64,000 nucleotides of DNA, taken from NCBI GenBank assembly GCA_029532625.1, contig JARFXM010000003.1, positions 124,001 to 188,000 of the forward strand, written 5' to 3'. Below are positions 22,084 to 31,825 of the stretch, in pieces (the stretch's first letter is position 1; each line of letters begins with the position of its first letter). Made by a program: the position numbers and the translations under genes. This DNA is from Lomentospora prolificans (lineage: Eukaryota > Ascomycota > Sordariomycetes > Microascales > Microascaceae). Below the pieces are notes generated by a model. It made no database searches. It worked only from the letters and a program-made list of their open reading frames with translations, and was not told the origin of the DNA.

Positions 22084-24392
22084 CTAGAATAGGCTCCTCT
22101 CCAATGCTTCATAGCTTTCTAGGTATAAAAAAAAGCTGTCATGGCCGTTTTGTGCCAATGCCTGGCTGGGTAGATCTCTCGCGGCTAAATCCGCCGCTGG
22201 CCGTGTGCTATCATGCGGCGGCTCGCCGCGTGTTTGGAGCTTCTCCAAAAGTGCAGTCACCATATCTGCCATCCGCTCGGCGTCTTTCGAGAACGTGCTC
22301 TCCATCTTCCAAATCTCGCAAGCACGTACAAGACTCTGTTTTATTGCACGTAGTTGAGCATCCCCCTCAACGAATGTGTTGGCTTTCTCAACCCCTACAG
22401 CGTTTGTGGCTGTTCTGTAGAGGTGTGTGCAAAGAACCGAGGTGGCCATGAGGAACTCATGCGACAACGAGGACGGTATTGTCCACTTCAGTTCTGAAAG
22501 AACGCCATTTGGTTTGATTTCCGAATAAACGAGGTCTTGGTACTCGAGAATTTCTAACGCGGCTCTAACGTAAATCTGGATGGAAGCGGCGATATCCGAG
22601 TTAGCACCGCTGTTGCGTGCGATATCTCCATATGGAGCCTCCATTGTTGCGCTGGACATGACGTGCCAGCGGTGAAGGATTATGAGTCCCTTCCGGAAGA
22701 AGATGGAGACAACGAGCTGGTCCAGAATTTTATCGGGGGGCACCATGAGGCTGTTGGATAACGACGTGAATTTTCGACACGCGGGAATAGAGTCGTACGT
22801 GGATCGCAGGAGCGTGTCAAGGCTTTCTACTGCCGGGTTTGGGCACGGATGCTGTCCTTCCGTTATAGCGAGAGTCATGTCGGAAATCTTGGCTATGACT
22901 TGCAATAGTTCAAACTTATCCAGCTGGGACGACACGGGCGTCGTCTCTGTGAAGGGCCTCGATGGGGGAAGTTCCTGGCTAGACTCATTGAAATCGTCAT
23001 CAAAGAGGTTCCGAGGAGGCTTTGTGTCCCACTGCCCATCTTTGATCATTCGAGGAACACCCATCTGGATGGACAGTAAGAGGTCGGCGGAATACAGTGC
23101 CAGCCAAAGGCGTCTGCGCAATTCGCCTTGCAAGGGTGAGAGTTCTGGAAACCTTGAAGGGTCTCGGTGGTAGCCCATTCGAAGAGCCAGGCGAATAATC
23201 ATTCCTAGTAGGAGCCAGTTTCCGGAAATCATGTCAGGCCTCCGTAGGTGCTCGATGAATAGATAATGAACCATGGCTACGACGACATAGTTCCCCCCAC
23301 GACTAAAGTCACCAAGGATTAAACCTTGTATAAGCCCCTTTAAGTATTCTTGCTGACTCCCACCGATAAGTCTGCGGTCGCTCAGGGATCTAGTGATCGA
23401 AAGGGACTCGCGAGAAGATGCCAAACACATTGTCCCGTACAGTAAAGCAATCCACATTGTATCAGTCTGGAGTGGATTGGCCCAAAATTCCTCATACTGC
23501 CAACCATAGTTCTGGTCATTATATAGTGAAAGAGCGGCGAGGGGACATTCCTACCTGTCGAAGAAAGGTTGGCCTGTGAATCATTACCGGGGCTGTAAAA
23601 TATTAGGTGAGTGTTCTGCAGTCGAAACATAAGATTGATAAAGCTTTTCGACCTACTTAAAAGAAAGGAGTTGAAATAACGGTACACGAGACGGTTAGCC
23701 ACAGCGCGGTCGGGCATAGCAGCCACCAGCTCCAATTTGGATATCGCCGGAATGCGTCCTGAAAAGAGGTCCAGTCCCTCATAAGATTGTTGTGTTTGGT
23801 CGATAGGAGTCTCTGGCACCACGTTCGATTCTTGTGCTAGCTCGTCCTGGTCCCGGCTTTGGACGTAGCCTCGGAGCTCAGATATGCTTTCCAATATGGC
23901 TGACCAATGGGCGCTGCTGACATACACTGTCTCCGCTGAGTTGATGCGCAAACTGCCTAGTTCAGGCATGGTGTGTGCAGGAGACGGGCGGCTGGTGGTC
24001 AGGTCGTCCGGGGTGAGTCCCAGGGGTGTAGGTAGCCTGTCGGCGGAGCCCGAGGCCGGATCCACCACGGCCATTACCATACTTTCAAGCCGAAGCAACC
24101 TATTTTCGAGTGTAAAGCGGCCAGCACTGGACCGAGGCCGTGTCAGAGCAGGGTTGACGGGCGGGTATGTGCATGCCAAACCACGGGTCTGACAGTGGCG
24201 GCAGGGCCGCTGGCGGTCACATTTGATCCTAGGTTACTTTACATTAGTATGAGCTGCATGATAGTTCGACAATAGAGCGCAGGTGATGATCTACTTTTTG
24301 TTTCTACAGGAACTGCATGAGAGCTGCTGTTTAGCTCTTTGCCGGCTCAGTGGGACTCGCGGCGATGGGTTATTGGGCGCCTCATGATCCAT
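22084..24392 (-). CDS. Zn(II)2Cys6 transcription factor with fungal-specific TF domain, 706 aa
   Basis: A nuclear DNA-binding regulator. Four exons in transcript order: 24392-24295, 24228-23657, 23592-23555 (only 38 nt) and 23496-22084, all in frame. Splicing rebuilds the binuclear zinc cluster with Cys at 26, 29, 36, 42, 45 and 52, spacing C-x2-C-x6-C-x5-C-x2-C-x6-C. Intron 1 splits the cluster between KK and IKCD. The tiny third exon restores the fungal_trans (PF04082) signature, with TPVMIHRPTFLRQ followed by YEEFW. Next come LLYGTMCLA, a helical middle domain with LRRRLWLALYSADLLLSIQM and GVPRMI, and an acidic C-terminus. It is divergent from the PDR pump at 25230, and the simplest reading is that it controls that gene. 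Regulator target and inducer are unknown. Confidence 0.92.
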
Positions 24393-25229
24393 GATTTCCG
24401 ATGATGCCGAGTTGCTCTTTAGTTGGTGATTCTAATATTTCCCGATGGTGGAAGATCCGGATGCGATTGCCAGTGGAAGGACGTTGTGGATGAGTCCCGC
24501 ATTTGCGTAAATGTCCGATCCTCCGGGCACCGAAGTCCGACCATCCGAAAAGCTCGTCCGAAATCACGTGATGCCGCAGAGTGAGATATCAGCGGCTTAA
24601 GTTGGCAGATTTGCTCGGGCAACAATTCAGACCCTCGATGTACGTAGGTAGATAACGGAAGAGCCGCGGCGTCAATAAATACCCCATTCAATAACTAAGT
24701 GCAACCTTGGAGTGAATTGCCGCGGTAGCGAGGGTTTATCCGGCAACTGTTGATCCTGGCCGGCGCCTCATCAGCTGATATCTCTGAGCTTTCGGCGAAC
24801 CGAACGTATTGACTTAAGACAGAGAGTTGCGAGGACATCAGTAAGTGCTTCTCTAGCAATATTGATTTTGAGAGACTAAAGTGAATGCCATAGCCGGCCT
24901 ACCGTAGCGATGGCTGTCGACTCAGTTGGCAATCCGCTTTAAGGCCATCCCCGTGTTCCGGACGATCGGTCCGGACGGTCGGGTCCCGGCTCTGCCGTAG
25001 CCTGTCGACGAGGCACTCCACGCGGAAATTTCATTAGAATTGGATTTTTCACAAGAATTTTGGTTATATGCTCAACCATTTGTCGTATATATATAATTAC
25101 CTCTTCCTCTTATGTTTGTGCGGTCGTATCTCAACTCCAACCCAACACGACGACCGCTTAATAGTTAACCCACTCTTCTTACGTCGCTACCTACTGTTTG
25201 GTGTTCCCCGTTTTTATCAAGCAATAAAC
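24393..25229. promoter_or_regulatory. Divergent promoter between regulator and ABC transporter
   Basis: Start codons are 837 bp apart. The region holds a tandem CGG-rich repeat at 24957-24982 (separate entry) and a TATATATATAA element at about 25086-25096. The latter lies about 135 bp before the ABC start chosen at 25230 and argues against the upstream ATG at 25068. Confidence 0.6.
24957..24982 (+). promoter_or_regulatory. Two abutting 13-bp CGG-rich repeats, candidate Zn2Cys6 binding site
   Basis: TCCGGACGATCGG at 24957-24969 is followed directly by TCCGGACGGTCGG at 24970-24982, differing at one base. Each unit has CCG and CGG triplets, the half-sites bound by Zn2Cys6 proteins. It lies about 250 bp upstream of the ABC start and 565 bp upstream of the regulator start. 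Binding by the neighbouring regulator is inferred. Confidence 0.5.
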
Positions 25230-28200
25230 ATGCCTTCATCGTCTGAGCAGGACGATCCTCCACTCAACGAAATGCGCCAGGCAGTTGGGGAGAATGAGCC
25301 AGCGAACATGCTCGTGCGGGTTGCGACCGACCTGCAAGCTAAAGGCATTCTGGCCCACGCCGATGATGCGACGACAGACCCCCAGCTGGATCCGTCGAGT
25401 CAGCAGTTTGACCCCTTACGCTGGGCACAGGTTTCGCTTCAATACCTAAATCGAGAACAGATAACTATCCAGCGGCAAGGCGTTGTCTTTTCTGACCTCT
25501 CTGTCAGTGGCTCCGACCCTGCTCTCCAATACCAAGAAACTGTTCTATCCTCCATTACTCTGCCGTTTCGTAGGCTGGCCCGGTTCATTATGCCCGGTAG
25601 CCACCAGCCAAAAGCCCGTCGGCGCATTCTTCATGGATTTGATGGTCTACTACAAAGCGGCGAGATGTTACTCGTCCTCGGCCGTCCTGGCAGTGGTTGC
25701 ACGACTTTTCTCAAGACTCTCTGTGGGCATCTTGCAGGGCTTCGGCTTGAACCCGGGAGCAATATTCACTATGAGGGAATCAGTGCTGAACAGATGACCA
25801 CGCAATATCGCGGCGAGGTTGCATACAACCAAGAGGTTGACGAGCATTTCCCCCATCTCACGGTCGGTGAGACGCTAGCCTTTGCTGCATCCGCCCGTAC
25901 GCCAAATGAACGTCCCCAAGGCCGAACACGACGCGCTTATGTTGATACCGTCGTCAGAATCGTCTTAGCTATTTTCGGTCTTTCGCATACGGTCAATGTC
26001 AAGGTTGGAGACAATTATGTACGAGGTGTGAGTGGCGGAGAGCGCAAGCGAGTTAGTATCGCCGAGATGTTTCTCTCCCAAGCACGCATTGGGGCATGGG
26101 ATAATAGTACGCGTGGTCTTGACGCCGCCTCCGCTCTCCAGTTCGTTAATGCGCTGCGTCTCTCTGCGGAGGTCGGTGGAGCCTGCCATGCCGTCGCCGC
26201 CTACCAAGCCTCGCAGACTATGTACGACTTGTTCCACAAGGTGATTGTTCTCTACGACGGCTACGAGATCTTTTATGGACCCTCTGATCGCGCCGTCAAG
26301 TACTTTGAGGAAATGGGCTGGCTCAAATATCCGCAACAAGTTACGCCCAACTTCTTGACTTCGCTCACCAATCCGGGGGAGCGACGCCCACGTCCCGGCA
26401 TGGAGGAGAAAGTACCGCGTACCGCAGAGGAGTTCTCGCGGTATTGGAAACAAAGCGAGGACCACCGTCGACTTTCAGAAGAGATTGATGGATACCGAAA
26501 GAAATACCCTCTCGATAGCCGGACATGCGACGAGTTCCAGGCTAGTCACGCTAAGCGCCAAGCCCAGCACGCCCGACCCACAAGCCCCTACCTTCTCTCT
26601 ATCCCCATGCAGATCAGATTATGTCTCACCAGAGCGTATCAACGGATGCGGAACGACCTGCCTACCACGATGTCGACCGTAGTCGCACAGACTGTCTTGT
26701 CTCTAATCATCGGATCCATGTTCTTCAACTCACCGAACACAAGCAACGCGTTCTTCCAAAAGGGTGCGGTACTCTTCTTCGCGATCCTCATGAACGCCCT
26801 GATCACCGTCAACGAGATTATGCAGCTCTATAGCCAGCGCCCTATTGTGCAAAAACAGGCAAGATATGCCTTCGTTCACCCATTTACCGAAGCCCTTGCC
26901 AGCATCCTTATTGAAATGCCTATAAAGTTGGCCCGCTGTACCGCCTTCTCCCTCATTCTATATTTCATGGCGAACCTCCGCCGGGAGCCTGCCCAATTCT
27001 TTATTTTTTACCTGTTTCTTATGACGGGAATCCTTACCATGTCTGGCCTCTTCAGGACGTTAGGAGCTTTGAGCAAGACTGTCGGGATGGCTATGGGCCT
27101 CGCCGGGATTATCGTCATCTCCATCGTGGTGTACACTGGCTTCACCCTGCCTCCGACCTACATGCATCCGTGGTTTTCTTGGATTCGCTGGATAAACCCC
27201 ATCTATTACGCATTTGAAGCCTTGATTAGCAACGAGTTCCATGGCCGTCAGTTCGAGTGCTCCGTATTTATCCCGCCCTACGGAACTGGGAATTCATCCA
27301 TCTGCGCCTCTGTAGGAGCAGTCCCCGGCCAGCAGCTTATCTCGGGTGACGAGTTTATTCGTCTGAACTACAACTATAGCTATGACCATATCTGGAGGAA
27401 CTATGGCATCCTCTTTGTCTTCATGATATTCTTCCAAATCACGTACCTGCTCGCTTCTGAATTTTGCCACTCCGGACACTCTAAAGGCGAGACACTAGTC
27501 TTCCGTCCGGGACGCGCTCCATATTACCTCCAGCCAGATGATGTTGAAAGCCAAGGGAAGAAGATTGATATAAACAAGGTCGATGCCAGCAATCATTCAA
27601 TCCACCTACCTGAGCACAAGAACGTTGTGATGTGGCGCGGCCTCAACTATGACATTCCCGTTAAAGGGGGAACGAAGCGTCTCTTGGAAGATGTCAACGG
27701 CTGGGTCAAGCCGGGCACCCTCACGGCTTTGATGGGAGTATCTGGGGCTGGAAAGACGACCCTACTTGACGTTATCGCGCAGAGAGCCTCCATCGGAGTA
27801 GTAACTGGCGACATCTTGGTCAACGGTCTATCACTGACCGCCAGTTTCCCAAGGCGTACTGGATATGTGCAGCAGCAAGATCTGCATCTCGAGACCACAA
27901 CGGTCCGCGAAGCCCTACGGTTCAGCGCCAACCTCCGCCAAAATCAGTCAACGCCGAAAGAAGAGAGGTACTCATATGTGGAGGACGTCATCCAGATCCT
28001 AGGCATGAGCGATTTTGCCGAAGCAGTCGTGGGTTGCCTAGGCGAGGGTCTCAATGTGGAGCAAAGGAAGCTACTAAGTATCGGCGTTGAACTGGCAGCT
28101 AAGCCGGATCTGTTGATCTTCCTCGATGAGCCGACGAGCGGCCTGGACTCTCAGAGTTCGTGGACAATCTGCTCGCTTCTTCGGAGACTGAGTGACAATG

Positions 28201-29540
28201 GTCAGGCGGTGCTGGCTACGATCCACCAGCCAAGCGCCGTACTCTTCCAAACTTTTGATCGTTTACTGTTTCTCGCCCAAGGGGGGAAGACGGTATATTT
28301 TGGCGCTATTGGGCCCCATTCGCAGGTTTTGCTAGACTATTTCGTTCGTCGTGGCGCTAGACCTTGCGGGCCCGATGAGAATCCTGCGGAATACATTTTA
28401 GAGATGGTATCTGGGGACAAGGCCAAAGATATAGACTGGGTTAACGAGTGGAAAAGCAGCGGTGAGTACGCCGAGGTACTTGCGGAGCTCGACCGGCTTC
28501 AAAGTGATCATCAACCCACTCAGGACGACGCCGCATCAGAGGAATCGCGCAGGGATTTCGCGCTGCCCCTATACAAACAGTTCTACTACGTTTCCATCCG
28601 AGCCTTCCAGCAATATTTCCGACAACCAACTTACATCTTCACCAAATTCATTCTCGGGATCGTCTCCGGTTTATTTATTGGATTCTCCTTTTTCGACGCT
28701 GATAACTCTCAGCAAGGGTTCCAGAACGCTCTTTTCAGTATTTTCCTATTGTGTAGTATCTTCCCTACGCTTGTCAACCAGATTGTGCCCAAGTTCGTGG
28801 TCCAGCGGGCCCTCTACGAAGTTCGGGAGCGCCCCTCACGATCTTATGGTTGGCAAGTCTTCATTCTTTCGCAGATACTGGTGGAAATTCCTTGGCACTT
28901 GCTCCTCGGAATTTGTGCTTACGCGTCTGCCTATTTCCCAGTCTTTGGCACGAGCGGCAGCTCTGAGGCTCGGGGCCTCGTCTTACTCTTCGTCGTTCAG
29001 TTATACATCTATGCTGGCAGCATGGCCCAAATGATCATCGCAGCAATAGAAAATCCGGGAGTTGCAACCATGTTGGGAACGCTGATGTTCGGTCTCTCGT
29101 TCATCTTCAGCGGAGTCATGCAACCTCCTAGTGCGCTGCCTCGTTTCTGGATCTTCATGTACCGAGTCTCACCATTTACATACTATATCGGTGGGGTCAG
29201 CACAACAGCTCTACACGGCCGGGAAATAGTGTGCTCGGATGAGGAGCTGAGCGTCGTGAATCCGCCGTCCGGCCAAACCTGTGGCGAGTATTTTGCCAAG
29301 TTCCTGGAGACGGGGCCCGGAAGGCTCTACAACCCGGAAGACACAGCTTCTTGCCAATACTGCGCCATGAGCTCGGCGGACCAGTACCTCGCGCAGCGCA
29401 ACATTTATCATGCCGAGCGTTGGCGAAACTACGGAATCTTCTGGTGTTACTTCGTATTCAATACCCTGGCCACTATTCTCTTGTATTATTTGTTCAGGGT
29501 GCGCGTTTGGAGATCTGCGAAGTCTCCAAAGGGACGGTAA
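25230..29540 (+). CDS. PDR-type full ABC transporter (ABCG), 1436 aa
   Basis: A plasma-membrane ATP-driven efflux pump of the pleiotropic drug resistance family, with reverse order NBD1-TMD1-NBD2-TMD2 in a single intronless frame. The frame is open from 25068, but I choose the ATG at 25230 because of the TATA element upstream and the usual PDR N-terminus. NBD1 has Walker A GRPGSGCTT (about residue 150) with the fungal Cys replacing Lys, signature VSGGERKR (about 267) and the modified Walker B WDNSTRGLDA (about 290). NBD2 has canonical Walker A GVSGAGKTT (about 835), degenerate signature LNVEQRKLLSIGVEL and Walker B LLIFLDEPTSGLDS (about 962). This asymmetry is normal for the family. Two six-TM domains follow the NBDs. 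Likely substrates are azoles, plant defence compounds or self-made metabolites; none is shown. Divergent to a Zn2Cys6 regulator. Confidence 0.95.
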   Translation: MPSSSEQDDPPLNEMRQAVGENEPANMLVRVATDLQAKGILAHADDATTDPQLDPSSQQFDPLRWAQVSLQYLNREQITIQRQGVVFSDLSVSGSDPALQYQETVLSSITLPFRRLARFIMPGSHQPKARRRILHGFDGLLQSGEMLLVLGRPGSGCTTFLKTLCGHLAGLRLEPGSNIHYEGISAEQMTTQYRGEVAYNQEVDEHFPHLTVGETLAFAASARTPNERPQGRTRRAYVDTVVRIVLAIFGLSHTVNVKVGDNYVRGVSGGERKRVSIAEMFLSQARIGAWDNSTRGLDAASALQFVNALRLSAEVGGACHAVAAYQASQTMYDLFHKVIVLYDGYEIFYGPSDRAVKYFEEMGWLKYPQQVTPNFLTSLTNPGERRPRPGMEEKVPRTAEEFSRYWKQSEDHRRLSEEIDGYRKKYPLDSRTCDEFQASHAKRQAQHARPTSPYLLSIPMQIRLCLTRAYQRMRNDLPTTMSTVVAQTVLSLIIGSMFFNSPNTSNAFFQKGAVLFFAILMNALITVNEIMQLYSQRPIVQKQARYAFVHPFTEALASILIEMPIKLARCTAFSLILYFMANLRREPAQFFIFYLFLMTGILTMSGLFRTLGALSKTVGMAMGLAGIIVISIVVYTGFTLPPTYMHPWFSWIRWINPIYYAFEALISNEFHGRQFECSVFIPPYGTGNSSICASVGAVPGQQLISGDEFIRLNYNYSYDHIWRNYGILFVFMIFFQITYLLASEFCHSGHSKGETLVFRPGRAPYYLQPDDVESQGKKIDINKVDASNHSIHLPEHKNVVMWRGLNYDIPVKGGTKRLLEDVNGWVKPGTLTALMGVSGAGKTTLLDVIAQRASIGVVTGDILVNGLSLTASFPRRTGYVQQQDLHLETTTVREALRFSANLRQNQSTPKEERYSYVEDVIQILGMSDFAEAVVGCLGEGLNVEQRKLLSIGVELAAKPDLLIFLDEPTSGLDSQSSWTICSLLRRLSDNGQAVLATIHQPSAVLFQTFDRLLFLAQGGKTVYFGAIGPHSQVLLDYFVRRGARPCGPDENPAEYILEMVSGDKAKDIDWVNEWKSSGEYAEVLAELDRLQSDHQPTQDDAASEESRRDFALPLYKQFYYVSIRAFQQYFRQPTYIFTKFILGIVSGLFIGFSFFDADNSQQGFQNALFSIFLLCSIFPTLVNQIVPKFVVQRALYEVRERPSRSYGWQVFILSQILVEIPWHLLLGICAYASAYFPVFGTSGSSEARGLVLLFVVQLYIYAGSMAQMIIAAIENPGVATMLGTLMFGLSFIFSGVMQPPSALPRFWIFMYRVSPFTYYIGGVSTTALHGREIVCSDEELSVVNPPSGQTCGEYFAKFLETGPGRLYNPEDTASCQYCAMSSADQYLAQRNIYHAERWRNYGIFWCYFVFNTLATILLYYLFRVRVWRSAKSPKGR

Positions 29541-30028
29541 ACAGGGGTTTCATGTCTAGAAATTCAGCATCAATCCTCGGGCTGAATTTAACCAACTTCA
29601 AAGTCACTTAACGTTACCTTTTTAGTAGTTCGTAGTATTAGTGGTAGGATATGGAAGTCGACTAACAAAGGGGGAGGTCCCCTGGTTAGTCGTTCTTGAT
29701 CTTTAATTGATATTCTTATCATAGCCCATCACTTTCGATGGGATCTGGGCTAGTCTAAATAGATCGATGCTCAGAGACTTTTGAAGTTTGCAGAGTGTGA
29801 GGTGCCTACTGCTTAGTTTGGAATTAATCTTTCTCTAGCCTTATGCTGGCCAGGCTTACAAAGTATGGGACCAGACCGGTTGTATTCATCTCCGCGGCAC
29901 TAGTCCTTAAATGGCATCAAGATTCGCCTCTCCAGTCCCTCCCACTTTCTTCATCCCTCCAGTCATGCACCCACCTTTCCCCCTTCCCTGAAGATCGTGA
30001 AGCTTCAGGTTTTTGACTGTAAGTCATT
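29541..30028. other. Intergenic between ABC and MOSC genes
   Basis: About 490 bp holding the 3' flank of the ABC gene and a C/T-rich leader before the MOSC start. No further feature seen. Confidence 0.45.
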
Positions 30029-31084
30029 ATGGCGCTTTTGGGCAATCTCAATAATCCATCGACGGCATTCACTCTCTTCATTATCGCGGTGGCATCAGCC
30101 TTCCTCTCCCTCCGCTTCTTCCGCAGGCCCAGCGCGGAACGTGTACCAGGTTCATCCAAACTGCTCCCCACAACGCCTCCCACGGATGAGATCATCAGTT
30201 TACGCGTCTACCCTGTAAAGTCATGCCGAGGCTTCGAAGTCAAGTCTTCCCGGCTTCTCCGGACAGGCCTTGACCTGGACCGCAATTGGATGTTCGTCTC
30301 GGCAGACACTCGTGAATTTATCACCATCCGAACGAATTCTAGCATGACTCTCATTCGGACTTCTTTCGACGCCGGTACCGACATGCTTAGAATTTCCATC
30401 CAAGAACATGCTATCGAGATCCCTGCTCATCCCACGACCTCGTGGCTGCAGGAGAATACTCAACTAGTGAAGGCTGGCATCTGGGGCGAGAAGACAGACG
30501 CTTGGGAATACAAAGCTAGCCTCACCCAGCCATTTTCTGATTTCCTCAACGTGGACGTTCGCCTCATATATAAGGGACCGACACCTCGTGTGCTTCGTGG
30601 TTGCGGGGCTCCCAAGCTCCTAGGACGTACTGAGGCGACTAAGTTTGCAGATATGATGCCCATCCTAGTTGGTTCTATGGCTAGCATCGGGGAGCTCAAC
30701 CAACGTCTGGCCCGCGCGGGTGAGGATGAAATTGAGATGGAGCGTTTCCGGCCAAACATTATTATCCGGGGTAGCCAACCATGGAATGAGGACGGGTGGA
30801 AAGCTCTGCGAATCAACGACGGCAAAGCTGCCCTAAACCTAGATGTCGTATGCCGCTGCCTTAGATGCCAAGTGCCCAACGTCGATCCTGAGACGGCCGA
30901 GAAGCACCCGCGTCAGCCGTGGAATCAGCTTATGAGTTATCGACGAATTGACCCGGGGTTGAAATTCAAACCGAGCTTTGGGATGCTTTGTGTTCCGAGG
31001 GAGGAGGGGTTAATCAAAGTTGGGATGAGATTCGACGTCACAGCCATGACGAATGATCACTTCTTCATTAGTCCAATGAAATAA
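30029..31084 (+). CDS. MOSC-domain protein (mARC-like molybdenum cofactor protein), 351 aa
   Basis: MOSC proteins bind sulfurated molybdenum cofactor; the mARC subgroup reduces N-hydroxylated compounds at mitochondrial or ER membranes. A single intronless frame. Residues about 13-30 (FTLFIIAVASAFLSLRFF) form an N-terminal membrane anchor. The MOSC N-terminal beta-barrel starts at ISLRVYPVKSCRG and continues through LDLDRNWMFV. The MOSC domain carries RFRPNIIIRG, the Trp/Glu-containing WNEDGWKALRI, and RCLRCQVPNVDPETA, where the second Cys is the expected cofactor ligand. The length and order match fungal mARC-like proteins. No neighbouring gene is obviously connected. Function is assigned by family only. 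Confidence 0.9.
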   Translation: MALLGNLNNPSTAFTLFIIAVASAFLSLRFFRRPSAERVPGSSKLLPTTPPTDEIISLRVYPVKSCRGFEVKSSRLLRTGLDLDRNWMFVSADTREFITIRTNSSMTLIRTSFDAGTDMLRISIQEHAIEIPAHPTTSWLQENTQLVKAGIWGEKTDAWEYKASLTQPFSDFLNVDVRLIYKGPTPRVLRGCGAPKLLGRTEATKFADMMPILVGSMASIGELNQRLARAGEDEIEMERFRPNIIIRGSQPWNEDGWKALRINDGKAALNLDVVCRCLRCQVPNVDPETAEKHPRQPWNQLMSYRRIDPGLKFKPSFGMLCVPREEGLIKVGMRFDVTAMTNDHFFISPMK

Positions 31085-31825
31085 TGGCGTTGGGGTTGCG
31101 GAAGACCACTCTGGATGGATCCATGGATTAACTTGGCTCAAACGAAAGATGCAACTACGGCCCCTTAAATACAAGACTTTTGTTGGCATTTATTCGCCAC
31201 GGCTTTCTGAATGTCGGTCCATGCCTCCTTGGGTTCCTTTTGATGGGCCTGCCATTTTAGGTCTAGGAGACCTTCGCTATATACTTGCTCTGAACTACTT
31301 CAAGTCTTCATTTCTTTCGCAAGACGTGCATGCTAAATCGGCCCTTTGGGTGCCAGCAGACGCAGTATCAGGTAGACTCGGGAGTAGCGTAAAATCCCTG
31401 GACTAGATTGCCGCTCGCGTGATGAGCTTTATTATTAGGGAATTGCGTTGGAAAAGGTAGTTTTGCGCTATCTTGACATGATTCCTGCGGCAAGAGATAA
31501 CTCGTCTATATTTCCATTGGAATCGAGCTCCTGATATCCACCGTGATCCTAGCCATTTTTGTCCTGTACGCCGAACACGTTCAGGACACTGCTATTTTTT
31601 TGGTTGCGAGGCCACTCCAAGTTAGTACCAAGAGAAGACAAAACGCCGTCGCACCCATTGTGAGCTTTCTCCCGTCTCCGTAAAGTAGATGCCTTCCCCG
31701 GCTGCAGATGAGACTACGCGATACTGAATCCTTTGCTTTTTCCCCTCCTCGCGAGTGAGGCACTCCGTTGAGGAAACACAGCCATGGAGCTAGAAGTCTA
31801 CATTATGTTGATATTCAACACCCAC
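31085..31825. other. Intergenic between convergent MOSC and CorA-like genes
   Basis: About 740 bp. Contains only short open frames without motif. Confidence 0.45.

Noticed and set aside
25068..25229. Longer N-terminus for the ABC transporter from ATG 25068
   Set aside because: A TATATATATAA element lies inside this stretch and the sequence does not look like a PDR N-terminus. The ATG at 25230 is preferred.
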